This document shows, piece by piece, positions 11,346 to 23,731 of a DNA stretch of 64,000 nucleotides. Numbering within the stretch: position 1 is the first letter of the stretch; each line of letters starts with the position of its first letter. The DNA is from Chamaecyparis obtusa. Its lineage: Eukaryota; Streptophyta; Pinopsida; Cupressales; Cupressaceae. The stretch covers positions 186,001 to 250,000 of the forward strand of contig BSBK01007034.1 of assembly GCA_027943335.1 (NCBI GenBank). The letters run 5' to 3'. A program made the position numbers and the translations under genes. The notes under the pieces were generated by a model that did no database searches, had not been told where the DNA came from, and saw nothing but the letters and a program-made list of their open reading frames with translations.

Positions 11346-13839
11346 TGTTGGTTCCCAAAACCAACGGATTGGAATTCCTAGAGCCTGCCAATTCTCTAAT
11401 AGAATTTCAAACCAATTCTGGCCAACGAACAAGAATACTTTAAACTCCCCTGCACTTTAGGCTTCGCTACACCTAGGTGGGTAAACCTTCACTTCAAACT
11501 TGATCACCTGGTTCGAAGCTCTTTTATAGCGAATTTAAACTGGTGAGTTCCTCGGTTGGCAAAATCCTTGAACTCGATCGAAATAAAGTTGAATGCTTAA
11601 TGTTTGAATTAAAATGTATGTAGTGATTAATGAGATTTGTAGGAAAGAATTGATAGATTTTCTAACTTTATATATAAACCCAATATTTCAACAATAATAA
11701 GACCAGTGCCTCTGCTTACTTGGGCGATAGAGTCAACTTCAATGAAGGTTTACGTACAACTTTATAATGTTCAACACATTTACATTGCTAATCAATTCAA
11801 TAATCAAGATGCGACAAATCAAATATTTATGCAATCCTAAATTATTCCAGATTTAATTTAGAATGCTATTTGACCGTATCCACTTATCCGATTTTAAATT
11901 GTACACAATATTCAAAAATAATAATTACAAAGGACGGTTCATCTGCAGTTTAATTCTCTATGCCTTTAATAATAAACAAAAGATGTTTTATTTTATTATT
12001 AAAATAAAATAAATTTATATTTACAAAATCATATTATGCTCCTTATCCCTCCATCTAAAATATATAAAATGTTTCTATTGAATCTTCTATCGAATATCTC
12101 TTGCTTCAAATAAAGTATCCTTCATTTATACCTTATTCAAATAAGAGTGTGACTTTTCAATTTCAAAAGTCGTTTCTCTTCAAAAGTAAATCACATTTAT
12201 TTTAATATTAACTAATCGTTGCATCTCCTTTGACCATTCTTTTGATTCAATAATTTGTTGACCAATCACTGATAACTTGTAATCTCATAATTATTTTGAA
12301 TCTTAACGCAGCCCCTGAATATTTATTCATTCTCAGCCTGTCAACACATGCCCAGATTTGATCGTTATTATCTCGGTGAATATTTTTGAAACTCTTGTCT
12401 TGCCACCGTAGATGTATTTGTCTCCCTCATGGTACTAGTATTTGTCACATTAGCATCTTCATCATTGTGTTAAAACTTCAATTGCTACTAATGTGAGACT
12501 GTCGTTTAGCAAGAACATAACAACTAAATTCATTTTTATTTCAAATGTTATATCGTTGCTTGTTATTTTGTCTACTACTCCTTCCCGTTAATAGTTTTGA
12601 TTTGTCTTTATTATTGTTTAGGCCACTTGTAAATTTCCAAACACTAATGTGCCCGTTCCATTAGTTTCTCTTTTAATTGCTGGTGACTAATCGGGCTGCC
12701 AGGCAAGCAAGTAGCTTGCTACAGGAAAGAACAAACCATACTTGTCTTTATTCGTAGCTTGTTTAGGAAATTATTGGGCTCTCTTGGATTGACGGCAATA
12801 ATTCCCTTTTAACATTTTTTATATCTCCATCGCTGGCAATAACATAAAGGTGCCAAGATGCATATTCTCATGCCTTCGAACTTGTTTCATCATTAAGTAT
12901 AATACACATTTAAAATTATACTATCTCTATTTTTCTGTGCATGCCAACAGGTAGAGCAAGATAAATTTTTCAAGCAGTGGGTGAAGAAGTCATTCGAATG
13001 CCATAGAACTAAGTCATGTTTTAGAAATATCTTCGAAAAGAAATCAGCATATAATAGTGCTCCACATTATCTTATCACACTGTCACTGCAGACCTCACAA
13101 TCTTCTGGTGACCTCTCGAACAAGTAAATACAATGTCTCCCTTCGCAAAGATATCACTCCTGGAAATATAGTCCCCAATCTCAAGGATATGTGATCAGAG
13201 AATCCACACAATGCTTAATCAAGTAAAATGGACGAAGTGAATCATTCGCACAGAGACCAATATGTTATATATCCTACAGTATTGGTTTACAATCTTGGCA
13301 TTCTGCTAGTTGTCCTAGGCTTGTCACTTCCGAATGGTGATGATTTTGTGTTTATAAGTTCTTCAGATGCATTTTAACTATCTAGTGATCTTCTCCATTC
13401 AATGAGGATCAGAGGAACATTGAGAATTTGAAATGTCTGAACTTCTTCATAACAATATTGATCCAAAGATGAGACATAATGGAAGGCACAGACCATGTAT
13501 GCAGAGTTAAAATGAATAATTCAAATTTCCTTCCCGTCATGCCTGGTTTTAGATAATCACTGCTTCAAATTGGTACATTCTTACCAGAAACCTCATGATC
13601 TTTCATAACATACTTTACACTCCCAGATTTAATCATGGCAACCATCCTTCTTCAAATATGTAAACTCAAAAAGTAAAGAATCTTGGGATTCATTCGTGAC
13701 TTCATTCCTTTAGGCTGTATTCTTTATCCACGTCTTGTGTAGGCTTTCATCTATCATTATTTCTTAAAAGAACAACACCAAAGGGTGGAAGAATGCGTAC
13801 AAATGGAGGCCCTAATTTACCAAAATCAGGGCTCCATCA
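11346..13839 (-). repeat. TE2 3' LTR
   Basis: 2,494 bp, from TGTTGGTTCCC to CTCCATCA in plus orientation, and near identical to 16317-18809. It is AT-rich and has no open frame of note. Confidence 0.95.
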
Positions 13840-14046
13840 GTGGCTCTTATTGGGGACATATGCTCCCTATGGGCATAATGAGATTCCAGCTATCTCTGGA
13901 GGAGAAGACCGAGCATCCATGCTTCACATGATGCAAGGTAAAAATTGGTGGCCCCAGGCCCCATAAAATGAATGTTGATTCTTTCCTCTATCAAACACCC
14001 GATTTTGATCATGTAACATTTTGAATCTCATGAAATTGATATCATA

Positions 14047-15633
14047 TCATTCCTTTTCCTTATCAACAAGAGCATTTGAAAATAAACAAATTTCATAATC
14101 ACTTATCCCCAACATTTTATCCTTTGTTGCATTAGATACATCATCTTTATGGACAATACACATGGGTTCTTCTTTATCAATGTACTCTTTAATTTTTGCC
14201 TTAGCCTTTGGGAAATTAGTAGGTGCACTGTGGTCATTGCTAAATGGAGGGTTCCTAGAGTTATGCACCTGACTAGTTACAAGAGCATTAGAACAAATTG
14301 GCATTGCCTGATTTTCCTCTTGTACACAACTTGCTCCATACTGATGATGTTTCTCTTCAAAAGAAGATTCCAAAGATAACTTATATTTAGGAAAGTCTTC
14401 TTCTCTTTTACCAAGAATTTGATTAGATGGGACACTTGGATAATTTTTAGAACTATTTTTTAACACATTCTCTTTATCATGTCTAGCTGATTTCATTTCA
14501 TCATCATATGTTTGATGTACTTCATTCGCATAGGATGAATTGAAAGATATCTCACCATCTGAATGCACTTCATGAGTTTTATCAACTTCAAAATTAGGAC
14601 TTTTATCTTCATTATGATGTTGATGGAATCCATTGCATAAAGGATCCTCTTCAAATAATGGATTCAAGAACATAGAGAACTCAAACATATCTTCATATGC
14701 TTCCTCTTTGAATAATAGGTTTAGGAACATAGAGAATTCAGGCATGCTTCCATGAGAGCTTTTACTTGGATCATCAAGTGTTTCGTCAACAAGACTAATA
14801 TCTTCATTAACATTATCTCCTGAACCTTCCTCCTGTTCATGCAATTCTATTTCATCTCCATAATTTGATTCTTGGTAATTATCATCTCCTTCATCTAGTA
14901 TCTCTTGAATATACACTGATCCGTCAACCTCCTTACCATGGTGGATTGAGAAAAAATTTGGACCATTCTTCTCAACATGTCTTTGGTATTCTACATCTAA
15001 CAAGGCTGAAATCTCTTCCACACCAAGAAAATCATCTTCCTCATTTTCACATTCACTGATATTTGATGTCATACAAGTATCATCATGGAAAGATCTTTCT
15101 TCAGACTGTCCAAAAGAGTCTCCTCCATTCCTATCTAAAACCTCACTTGACTCATATGCTACTTCAGTCTTGCATTCATTCTCCTCTGCATCCACTTCAT
15201 TATTCATAAGTTTGAGAAAGGTAAGGAACTGATGATCATATAAAAGACCTAGTTCTTGCATTTTGTTGAAAAGGTCAGAGGCTGAAGGTCTGCATTCTAA
15301 AGGTACTTCTTGACGGATATTAAACATCCTTAGAAAAAATTTTATTGCAGATTCTTCTTCTTGTTTCTCTAAGTTCAAAAATGTGTCCAAAGGGGATATG
15401 TAATTTGGATATTCTTGGTCATCACTGTGACTTCCATCAAGCACAAGGCTTTGTTCAATCTGATCATAAGACTCCACTTCTCTATCTTCGTCATCTTCTT
15501 CTAATATCTGAAAAAGAAGCTTTAGATTAGGGTCACCTAATGAGATTCCCAAGTTTTTGACCTTTCTCATTATTTCATTTTGTGAAGGCATAATTGTTAA
15601 AGGTATCCTCTTATATATATTTGCCATCCTCAA
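14047..15633 (-). CDS. Acidic repeat protein downstream of Gag in TE2, 528 codons open
   Basis: A long open frame rich in Glu, Asp, Ser and Asn. No catalytic motif is visible. The first 180 residues contain one complete copy and part of another of a unit of roughly 100 residues with pattern SPLD-F-LE ... F-LRM-NI ... PL ... PS ... K---LG. An earlier part of the unit lies upstream of the apparent start (15633 to about 15720), in another frame, so the visible ATG is probably not the original start and a one-base shift near 15660 separates it from the Gag frame. A second internal duplication, EFSMFLN twice, sits near residues 295-325. It is probably a C-terminal extension of the Gag polyprotein. 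Its function is unknown, and it resembles none of the usual pol domains. Confidence 0.7.
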   Translation of the reverse strand: MRMANIYKRIPLTIMPSQNEIMRKVKNLGISLGDPNLKLLFQILEEDDEDREVESYDQIEQSLVLDGSHSDDQEYPNYISPLDTFLNLEKQEEESAIKFFLRMFNIRQEVPLECRPSASDLFNKMQELGLLYDHQFLTFLKLMNNEVDAEENECKTEVAYESSEVLDRNGGDSFGQSEERSFHDDTCMTSNISECENEEDDFLGVEEISALLDVEYQRHVEKNGPNFFSIHHGKEVDGSVYIQEILDEGDDNYQESNYGDEIELHEQEEGSGDNVNEDISLVDETLDDPSKSSHGSMPEFSMFLNLLFKEEAYEDMFEFSMFLNPLFEEDPLCNGFHQHHNEDKSPNFEVDKTHEVHSDGEISFNSSYANEVHQTYDDEMKSARHDKENVLKNSSKNYPSVPSNQILGKREEDFPKYKLSLESSFEEKHHQYGASCVQEENQAMPICSNALVTSQVHNSRNPPFSNDHSAPTNFPKAKAKIKEYIDKEEPMCIVHKDDVSNATKDKMLGISDYEICLFSNALVDKEKE

Positions 15634-16103
15634 GAATAAGTGTGCAGAAGACTCCCTTCAAATCTCTCTAAACTGAAAAAGGCATCAAGTGGAGACATGT
15701 TAGGATCCTCTTTCATGTTGCAGCTTTGGTCTTCACACCATTCATAACACATGTCATCTTCCTTGCTTGCATCATGAAATTCATATAGGAACCACTTTTC
15801 AAACTCTTTCCAAGATGAGATACATTATGTAGGTAATGATTCATAAGCTTGTCTCGCATTGTCCTTCAATGTTCTAACAAACAACTTCATCACTTGATCT
15901 TCTGCATCGACTTCATAGTCTTCTACGAATGTATAAAACACATCCAAATGTTGAAGTGCAAACTCATCCCATTCTCCATGAAACTTTGGCACAAGTTGTG
16001 AAAGTTTTGGAGATAACTTGCTAGGTTCGTAATCAAACTTGCTGAAATCCAATGGCCTGATGCCATCTGGAATAAAAGGCTTTCTTTCAAATGATTGATA
16101 CAT
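15634..16103 (-). pseudogene. Gag-like frame of TE2 (retrotransposon Gag core)
   Basis: From the ATG at 16103 the translation has the plant retrotransposon Gag pattern: FHGEWDEFALQHL, then VMKLFVRTL, then QAYESLP, and after an in-frame TAA (15825-15827) SWKEFEKWF, which is the normal continuation of the domain. The single TAA and the shift near 15660 are the only breaks between Gag and the acidic extension. Retrotransposon Gag forms the particle that packages element RNA. As this is the only recognisable structural domain in TE2, it may be what lets the element pack itself using borrowed enzymes. The frame is closed in this copy unless read through. Confidence 0.75.
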
Positions 16104-16295
16104 TTGAAAAACCTATCCACCATCTCCTTCCGAGTCTTCTCCCTCAGTAGAGTTTCCAACTGAAATCTTTATTAAATAGAGTCGCTACCTTCTTCATAAG
16201 AAGGACAAAGTCATACAACTAATTCAAAGTTCCATCTCCAGTACAGTCTAACTCTCTGATCACCAAAAATTTTGAATAATATATTTTACAACAAC

Positions 16296-16314
16296 TCCCC
16301 AGCAGAGTCGCCAA
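16296..16314 (-). promoter_or_regulatory. TE2 primer-binding site candidate
   Basis: On the minus strand TTGGCGACTCTGCTGGGGA starts two bases after the LTR end. TTGGCG...GGGGA is the form used by many plant Ty3-type elements. I do not assign the tRNA. Confidence 0.65.
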
Positions 16315-16316
16315 TC

Positions 16317-18809
16317 TGTTGGTTCCCAAAACTGACGGATTGGAATTCCTAGAGCCAGCCAATTCTCTAATAGAATTTCAAACCAATTCTGGCCAACGAA
16401 CAAGAATACTTTAAACTCCCCTGCACTTTAGGCTTCGCTACACCTAGGTGGGTAAACCTTCACTTCAAACTTGATCACCTGGTTCGAAGCTCTTTTATAG
16501 AGAATTTAAATTGGTGAGTTCCTCGGTTGGCAAAATCCTTGAACTCGATCAAAATAAAGTTGAATGCTTAATGTTTGAATTAAAATGTATGTAGTGATTA
16601 ATGAGGTTTGTAGGAAAGAATTGATAGATTTTCTAACTTTATATATAAACCCAATATTTCAACAATAATAAGACCAGTGCCTCTGCTTACTTGGGCGATA
16701 GAGTCAACTTCAATGAAGGTTTACGTACAACTTTATAATGTTCAACACATTTACATTGCTAATCAATTCAATAATCAAGATGCGACAAATCAAATATTTA
16801 TGTAATCCTAAATTATTCTAGATTGAATTTAGAATGCTATTTGACCGTATCCACTTATCTGATTTTAAATTGTACACAATATTCAAAAATAATAATTACA
16901 AAGGACGGTTCATCTGCAATTTAATTCTCTATGCCTTTAATAATAAACAAAAGATGTTTTATTTTATTATTAAAATAAAATAGATTTATATTTACAAAAT
17001 CATATTATGCTCCTTATCCCTTCATCTAAAATATATAAAATGTTTCTATTGAATCTTCTATCGAATATCTCTTGCTTCAAATAAAGTATCCTTCATTTAT
17101 ACCTTATTCAAATAAGAGTGTGACTTTTCAATTTCAAAAGTCGTTTCTCTTCAAAAGTAAATCACATTTATTTTAATATTAACTAATCGTTGCATCTCCT
17201 TTGACCATTCTTTTGATTCAATAATTTGTTGACCAATCACTGATAACTTGTAATCTCATAATTATTTTGAATCTTAACGCAGCCCTTGAATATTTATTCA
17301 TTCTCAGCCTGTCAACACATGCCCAGATTTGATCGTTATTATCTCGGTGAATATTTTTGAAACTCTTCTCTCGCCACCGTAGATGTATTTGTCTCCCTCA
17401 TGGTACTAGTATTTGTCACGTCAGCATCTTCATCATTGTGTTAAAACTTCAATCGCTACTAATGTGAGACTGTCGTTTAGCAAGAACATAACAACTGAAT
17501 TCATTTTTATTTCAAATGTTATATCGCTGCCTGTTATTTTGTCTACTACTCCTTCCCGTTAATAGTTTTGATTTGTCTTTATTATTGTTCAGGCCACTTG
17601 TAAATTTTTGAACACTAATGTGCCCATTCCATTAGTTTCTCTTTTAATTGCTGGTGACTAATCGAGCTGCCAGGCAAGCAAGTAGCTTGCTATAGGAAAG
17701 AACAAACCATACTTGTCTTTATCCATAGCTTGTTTAGGAAATTATCGGGCTCTCTTGGATTGACGAAAATAATTCCCTTTTAACATTTTTGATATCTCCA
17801 TCGCTGGCAATAACATACAGGTGCCAAGACGCATATTCTCATGCCTTCGAACTTGCTTCATCATTAAGTATAATACACATTTAAAATTATACTATCTATA
17901 TTTTTCTGTGTAGGCCAACACGTAGAGCAAGATAAATTTTTCAAGCAGTGGGTGAAGAAGTCATTCGAATGCCATAGAACTAAGTCATGTTTTAGAAATA
18001 TCTTTTAAAAGAAATCAGCATATAATAGTGCTCCACATTATCTTATCACACTGTCACTGCAGGCCTCACAATCTTCTGGTGACCTCTCGAACAAGTAAAT
18101 ACAATGTCTCCCTTCGCAAAGATATCGCTCCTGGAAATATAGTCCCCAATCTTGAGGATATGTGATTAGAGAATCCACACAACGCTTAATCAAGTAAAAT
18201 GGATGAAGTGAATCATCCGCACAAAGACCAATATGTTATATATCCTCCGGTATTGGTTTACAGTCTTGGCATTCTGCTAGTTGTCCCAGGCTTGTCACTT
18301 CCGAATGGTGATGATTTTGTGTTTATAAGTTCTTCAGATGCATTTTAACTATCTAGTGATCTTCTCCATTCAATGAGGATCAGAGGAACATTGAGAATTT
18401 GAAACGTCTGAACTTCTTCATAACAATATTGATCCAAAGATGAGACATAATGGAAGGCGGAGACCATGTATGCAAAGTTAAAATGAATAATTCAAATTTC
18501 CTTCCCATCATGCCTGGTTTTAGATAATCACTGCTTCAATCTGGTACATTCTTACTAGAAACCTCATGATCTTTCATAACATACTTTACACTCCCAGATT
18601 TAATCATGGCAACCATCCTTCTTCAAATATGTAAACTCAGAAAGCAAAGAATCTTGGGAGTCATTCGTGACTTCATTCCTTTAGGCTGTATTCTTTATCC
18701 ACGTCTTGTGTAGGCTTTCATCCATCATTATTTCTTAAAAGAACAACACCAAAGGGTGGAATAATGCGTACAAATGGAGGCCCTAATTTACCACAATAGG
18801 GCTCCATCA
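16317..18809 (-). repeat. TE2 5' LTR
   Basis: 2,493 bp, near identical to 11346-13839. The right TSD copy, CACTC, follows at 18810-18814. Confidence 0.95.
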
Positions 18810-18814
18810 CACTC

Positions 18815-18969
18815 CACTTATTCTCCCATAGAATATTTTTCCTTGAAAGGACACCAATATACATAGACTAAATAATTGACTTCTCTAATTCTTCACATTG
18901 TTTAAATTCTATTTGCTAGGATACAGAGACCACATTTCACTCAGGGATTGCATATGTGTATATATATAC

Positions 18970-19051
<82 letters not shown>

Positions 19052-21281
19052 GTATGTATATCTATATATATAGAGAGATATATATATATATATATGTATA
19101 TATGTATATATATTTTATGTCAAACAAACACATATAGGTTAAAATATGATCACATTTTTTACATAAAAAACTTGATTGTACAATTTTTATTAATAAAAAT
19201 TTGATTATGATTTACATAAAAACCTGACCACATTTCTTATGTATAAAAACTCAATCACATTTTTTTGAATTAAAACCTTGTACACATTTAGGCTAGTACT
19301 AGGTTTGGATGACAAGCCTTTAGCTCGGGAGCTTCCATTCCCTCTTTTGACGTGTTTTTTCCTTCCAATTTGGTTTCTCAAGTGCATCGCCATCTAGTTT
19401 ACATGTTATCAAGTGGGTATTTGTAAAAATACCTCCATAATTTGGAACATCTCCTGATCTTTCTAACCATATAAGTCTTTTTATATATATTTGAACTTTA
19501 ACATATTAATCTTTAATTTCTTTTAACAGTGTCTCTAGACTTCTCAAAGACATATGTGTACCATTATTTTAATATCCTATTACCTACTTGTCCAAATTTC
19601 AAATAAAATATATATTATTGTCCTACAATTCATTCTTTAGCATTTTTTAAAAAATTGATAACTTGCATGCAAGTTATCTTTGAAACACAAAAAAGTACTT
19701 GATTTTCAAGTTGTTTCCACTTTGAAAATTTATTAAAAATAATATTCAACAAAAAATACAAAACTTTTAGTACTCATTCTTAATTACCTTTCTACCAAAG
19801 GATTTTTCAAAATACTAAATGAAACTAAAAAATTTCCTACAACACATGTCAGACACTATGTTATGTTTTTTTTGAAAAAAACAAGAACAATTTTTTGTGT
19901 GTGAAGAACTTGAACCCCTTAATCTTATCCATTTTTTAAAATATTAGTAGTTTAGAAACTAGATTCATGGCACTACAATTCATCTTCTTTTTCTATCTTC
20001 AAATTTTGAGTGCACAAGTCTCAAATTGCTCTTCCAAGTTCAAGTTTAGCTAATTTCATAAAAAGGGTGGCCACTTATACCCCCCCTTTGTTTACTGTCT
20101 TGGTGCACATGCTCTAATATAGTATAGTTTGGAAGATTTTTTATTTATTTTTTATTTATTAAAATCATGTTAGAATAGTGTTGGTTGTGCTAGCGAATAA
20201 TTGAAAGTAGTTTCAACAACTATTCATTCCCAACCTACAAGGAATTAAACCTAATAGGCATCCAAGCTAGATAAACACCACAAGAGGAAGGGGTGGGAAT
20301 GAAGGCACCACCATAGATCCACCCACTGATCACCCAAGTGACCCAAACCTATTTGTATCACTAGTGTAATATGAATATACTAAAACTATGTCACCACACC
20401 TAAAAGCACTAGTTATCCACCACCAAGGAGCCACCAAGCCCACATTTACATGCTCTAATAGGGATTTTCTTTTAAGAGGCATAACATTCTAGACCTAAAT
20501 ATCATTTTTTTAAAAAATTTAATAATTTGAAAGGTAGTTATGTGCACTTTCTAAAAGTGTGGATCTTATTATAATTCTCTCTCTCCACCATATTTTTATC
20601 ATTAATTGAAGTCCAAATTCCTTTTTCTTAAATCTTTGTGCTAATATTTCTACTTTTTCATCTAATATTTTTATTCCTATTGTATTGAAAAGGTATTGAG
20701 AAGCTCCTAATATCCATTGATGCATTTTTTCTAGATCAAACCTTAGGTAATTTATATATCATTTACTACATATTTAAACTTTGATTAATAACATATGCAT
20801 TTGGAAACCTAGAAAATTTATATGTTTTAGGGAATTCATTTTTAATATTGATCCAAATTTGGGAGGTTTCATATTAGATTGTTTTAAAATTTTACTCTTG
20901 GTTCTTGTTTCTTTGGTCTACTCACAAGTCATAATTATCATGCATAGAAATTCAAAATGTAGAGCTTACTTATTTCCATGGGTTTATGGTCTTCATTGGT
21001 TGAACATAAACTTAAATTTTATATGGTATCAGATATTTACCCATGGGAGAGCACATTGTAAATTATTGACTTCTTGTTCTTCCACATTGAGGATTTCACT
21101 ACACCATAGAAGATATGGGATAAGTCTAAAGATTTAATTAGAGTAATTAATCAATATTGAGGTTTAAAAATAAAGGTATAATTAATGTCTTTTTATCCAA
21201 ATATATTTTAGACCATTAAGGATTATTTTGTCAAGTTCAAATTATTGAGATCTTGAAATGTCCCTAATAGAATTTTTCACC
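18815..21281. other. Non-coding spacer between TE2 and the LINE
   Basis: AT-rich DNA with no recognisable gene. It contains the TA microsatellite below. The 118-codon plus-strand frame at 20781-21137 shows no domain. A sequence TGGTATCAGA at about 21022-21031 resembles the start of a Copia primer site and may mark a very old Copia 5' end, but no LTR or pol supports it. Confidence 0.5.
18952..19110. repeat. Compound microsatellite (TA)n-(TATG)n-(TA)n
   Basis: More than 40 TA dinucleotides, then five TATG units, then further TA-rich sequence. The open frames across it (Tyr-Ile repeats) are artefacts. Confidence 0.95.
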
Positions 21282-21296
21282 AAATTGATAATTGTT
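21282..21296. repeat. LINE target-site duplication, left copy (15 bp)
   Basis: AAATTGATAATTGTT at 21282-21296 is repeated exactly at 29530-29544. This length is typical of target-primed reverse transcription by L1-type LINEs. Confidence 0.88.
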
Positions 21297-21526
21297 TTTT
21301 ATTGAGGTAACAACACGTTTTGAAGGGACCCTAAAACCCTATACAAACTAGAAGCAAGAAAAAGCATTAAAATCAACAATGTGATGAAAACTACCAAGAA
21401 GAAAAGCCAAAACCAAAAGGGGTAGACCCAAAGAAATTACAATAAGCTTAAACCTCAAAAAGAGCACAAAAAACATCCAACACATAGTCCAACCGACTGA
21501 CACAGAAACACTCCTAGCAACATGAT
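21297..21526 (-). other. LINE 3' UTR and short A-tail
   Basis: The sequence is T/G-rich on the element strand, ending TTACCTCAATAAAA at the TSD. Only four to six A residues remain. Confidence 0.6.
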
Positions 21527-23727
21527 TCAATCCAACTTGTTGAGGAACTCCTCAAAGTCCTCTAGCAGGGCGTGTATCTTCTGGATTGAGTCCCTAAGGC
21601 TCAAAAGGTCCATGGGCTAAGACACCATTTTATTCTTTGTGCTAGACCTAGTTCTGGAGATGGGACCAGAGGTCTGCTCATCCTACTTGACAGTGTCATC
21701 ATTAATAACAATAGCCTTGTTGTCTGAAAGATTACCTTCCAAAAAAGCATACAGAGCCTTCATGTTAGTGATAGTAGCTTTGATGCCATCATTGTTGAGG
21801 GTCAAAAGCTTCCTAAGCATCATATCATTGTTATTAGCTCTTTCCAAGATGGGAGTAATCTTGTCCTCAATGAGGCTATTAATCTTTTCTTCCAGCAAAC
21901 TAGAACTCTCAAAATCCTCAATAAAAACATTTTTACCTTTAGTATTGTACATGGAAACATCATTTCTCATTTTGTCCACTGTCTCTTTGAGAACCTTATT
22001 CTTAGCATCCAAGGCTCTGTACTTAATTTTCAGATCTTGGATTTTGTGAAAGGCCCATTTGTCCAGGTTGAAAGACAAGATTGTTTTCCTTGTGGCAGCA
22101 TTGAGGATGCTCATGTTGGTGAATTTCTTGGTATTGAAGTCTCATTCCTCAAGAGTCATAGACTCCCCTTTTTTCTAGTTATTATTAGTCTTTCCCTTCT
22201 CAATTTTATCCTCAACATTTAGGTTCTCAGCAGCATTATTCTGACAAGCATCAACAACCTTATTGATAGTATAATCAATAATATTGGTAAGAGCTTCTAG
22301 AAGGGTAGAACCCTTTTCATAATCAGGCATCACCATCTCACCAATGTCCTCATTACCAGTACCATTCACATAAATAGTATCCATGTCGAAATGCTCATCT
22401 TCCACATTTTCCTTTAGATTATCTTCATCACCTCCCTCCTAAGAATTATTGTCAATTTTCTGGTACTAATCCAACACATTTATAGTTTCCTTAGAGATCT
22501 CCTACTAGGAATCCTTTCCAACCACATCTTTGAGCTCTTTAGGATAATTTCACCAGAATCATCTAGAGAGTGAGGGAAAAATGTAAGGATTTTCTTGTCC
22601 TCATCCTCATTATCATCAATCAGAGTAACATCCTTCTCAAGCCTCTCCTTGTTTTTGGGCTCCTCAGATTTCAAAATATTCTCCTTAGAAGTGTTTTCCT
22701 CCTCATCATCATCAGACTTCATACCCTCCACCTCATCAAAAATAGAAAGGGGTTCCTCTTTCTTAGAAATAGATGTCTTTATTTTCTTGTTAGGAGACAT
22801 GCTCACTTTCTTCCCAGAAGTAGCCCCAACACTCTTGTGTTTCTTCTTACCAATCTTCTTAGGCAGAGGCTCCAAAATCTTGTCTCTGGCATACTCAACA
22901 ATAAGTAAAATTGGTCATTTATAAAGGATAGGAGGGATGGACTTGATTCTATTATCCATAATACTTTGGTTCAAAGAACTCAATAGAAAGTAAGGGAAAG
23001 AAACCCTTGATTTATGACAAAAATGGTTCACAAGAACAAAATAGAAATTGTAAAACCTAGAGAATCTTCCATCTAAAGTGAAGTATTCCATAATAAACCT
23101 CAAGACCTATGCCAAGATGAGCTTAATATTGTTGATACAGACATAATCAACATTTGTCTTAACCAACATTTCCCTCTCTTCAATAGTTTTAGGAAAATCC
23201 TTATATGCCTTATTACTAATTTTCCTCTCTTTAAAGTAATGTGTACTATCAAGTGGGAGGCCCATAATATCTGCAATCAGGTCCAAAGTTAAATAAAAAG
23301 ACTTACCCCCAATGTGCACTACACCATTGTCCCAGCCAAAGGTAAACTCTGTAGTAATATCTTTATCATTACCATGCAGGCACTAAAGATATTGGTCTAC
23401 CTTACCCTTCTTAATTTTCTCCCAAAAAAATTTCTCCTGAATCTATTTACATTCTGAGGGTTCTTGCCTCTTTAGATCCCCACCCATTTCTTCCTTCATG
23501 TAATTAGGCTCCAAAAACCAGTTACTAGAATTGTGCATTGACTAATTGAGAATAGAGTTTCTCAAATAGGAAACACAAAACAAAGAGTAATACACCTTCA
23601 ACACAAGAGCCATTTTGAAAGCCCATAAAGTCTATGTGAGAGGATGATTCTTAATGATATTTCACCCTGCTTGCGAATTCATATCATGAGCACATAAAAT
23701 TTTCTTGATATCACTCAAAATCATCAT
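21527..23727 (-). pseudogene. LINE ORF3, unassigned protein (about 730 codons)
   Basis: ORF3 starts ATGATG at 23727, just four bases after the ORF2 stop (TGA, 23732-23734), an arrangement suited to termination-reinitiation. It stays in one frame to about 22480 with several TAG/TAA/TGA codons, shifts once, and continues to a TGA at 21527. The N-terminal third contains F-FGWDNGVVHIGGKSF, DLIADIMGLP and a Phe-Lys-Glu-rich stretch. That is reminiscent of plant mobile-domain or plant transposon-associated proteins, a weak resemblance I cannot test. The middle is basic then acidic (KKIGKKKHK, DDDEEEN), and the C-terminal part is helical and charged (likely coiled coil, 22114-21683). No catalytic motif is seen. 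It could be an element-specific nucleic-acid-binding protein or a transduced host sequence. Confidence 0.6.
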
Positions 23728-23731
23728 TACT

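Larger units (their letters stand above)
11346..18809 (-). mobile_element. TE2: complete TR-GAG-like non-autonomous LTR retrotransposon
   Basis: It has two 2.49-kb LTRs (11346-13839 and 16317-18809), a 2.48-kb interior and a perfect 5-bp TSD, CACTC. Read on the minus strand the 5' LTR is the right one. A primer-binding-like sequence follows it, then a Gag-like frame and a long acidic frame. There is no protease, RT, RNase H or integrase, so replication must be in trans. LTR pairs differ by roughly 2% by eye, indicating fairly recent insertion. Terminal repeats are short (TGATGG...CCAACA on the element strand). The layout matches what is known as TR-GAG elements (terminal repeats plus GAG only). 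Confidence 0.93.

Noticed and set aside
18898..19204. Tyr-Ile-rich open frames across 18898-19204
   Set aside because: They are translations of the TA/TATG microsatellite.
20781..21137. 118-codon plus-strand open frame
   Set aside because: It has no domain and AT-rich composition; a TGGTATCAGA-like primer site in the middle is unsupported by an LTR or pol.
22570..22924. Plus-strand open frames opposite the LINE ORF3
   Set aside because: They are mirror frames of the acidic/basic low-complexity part of ORF3 and lie wholly inside it.
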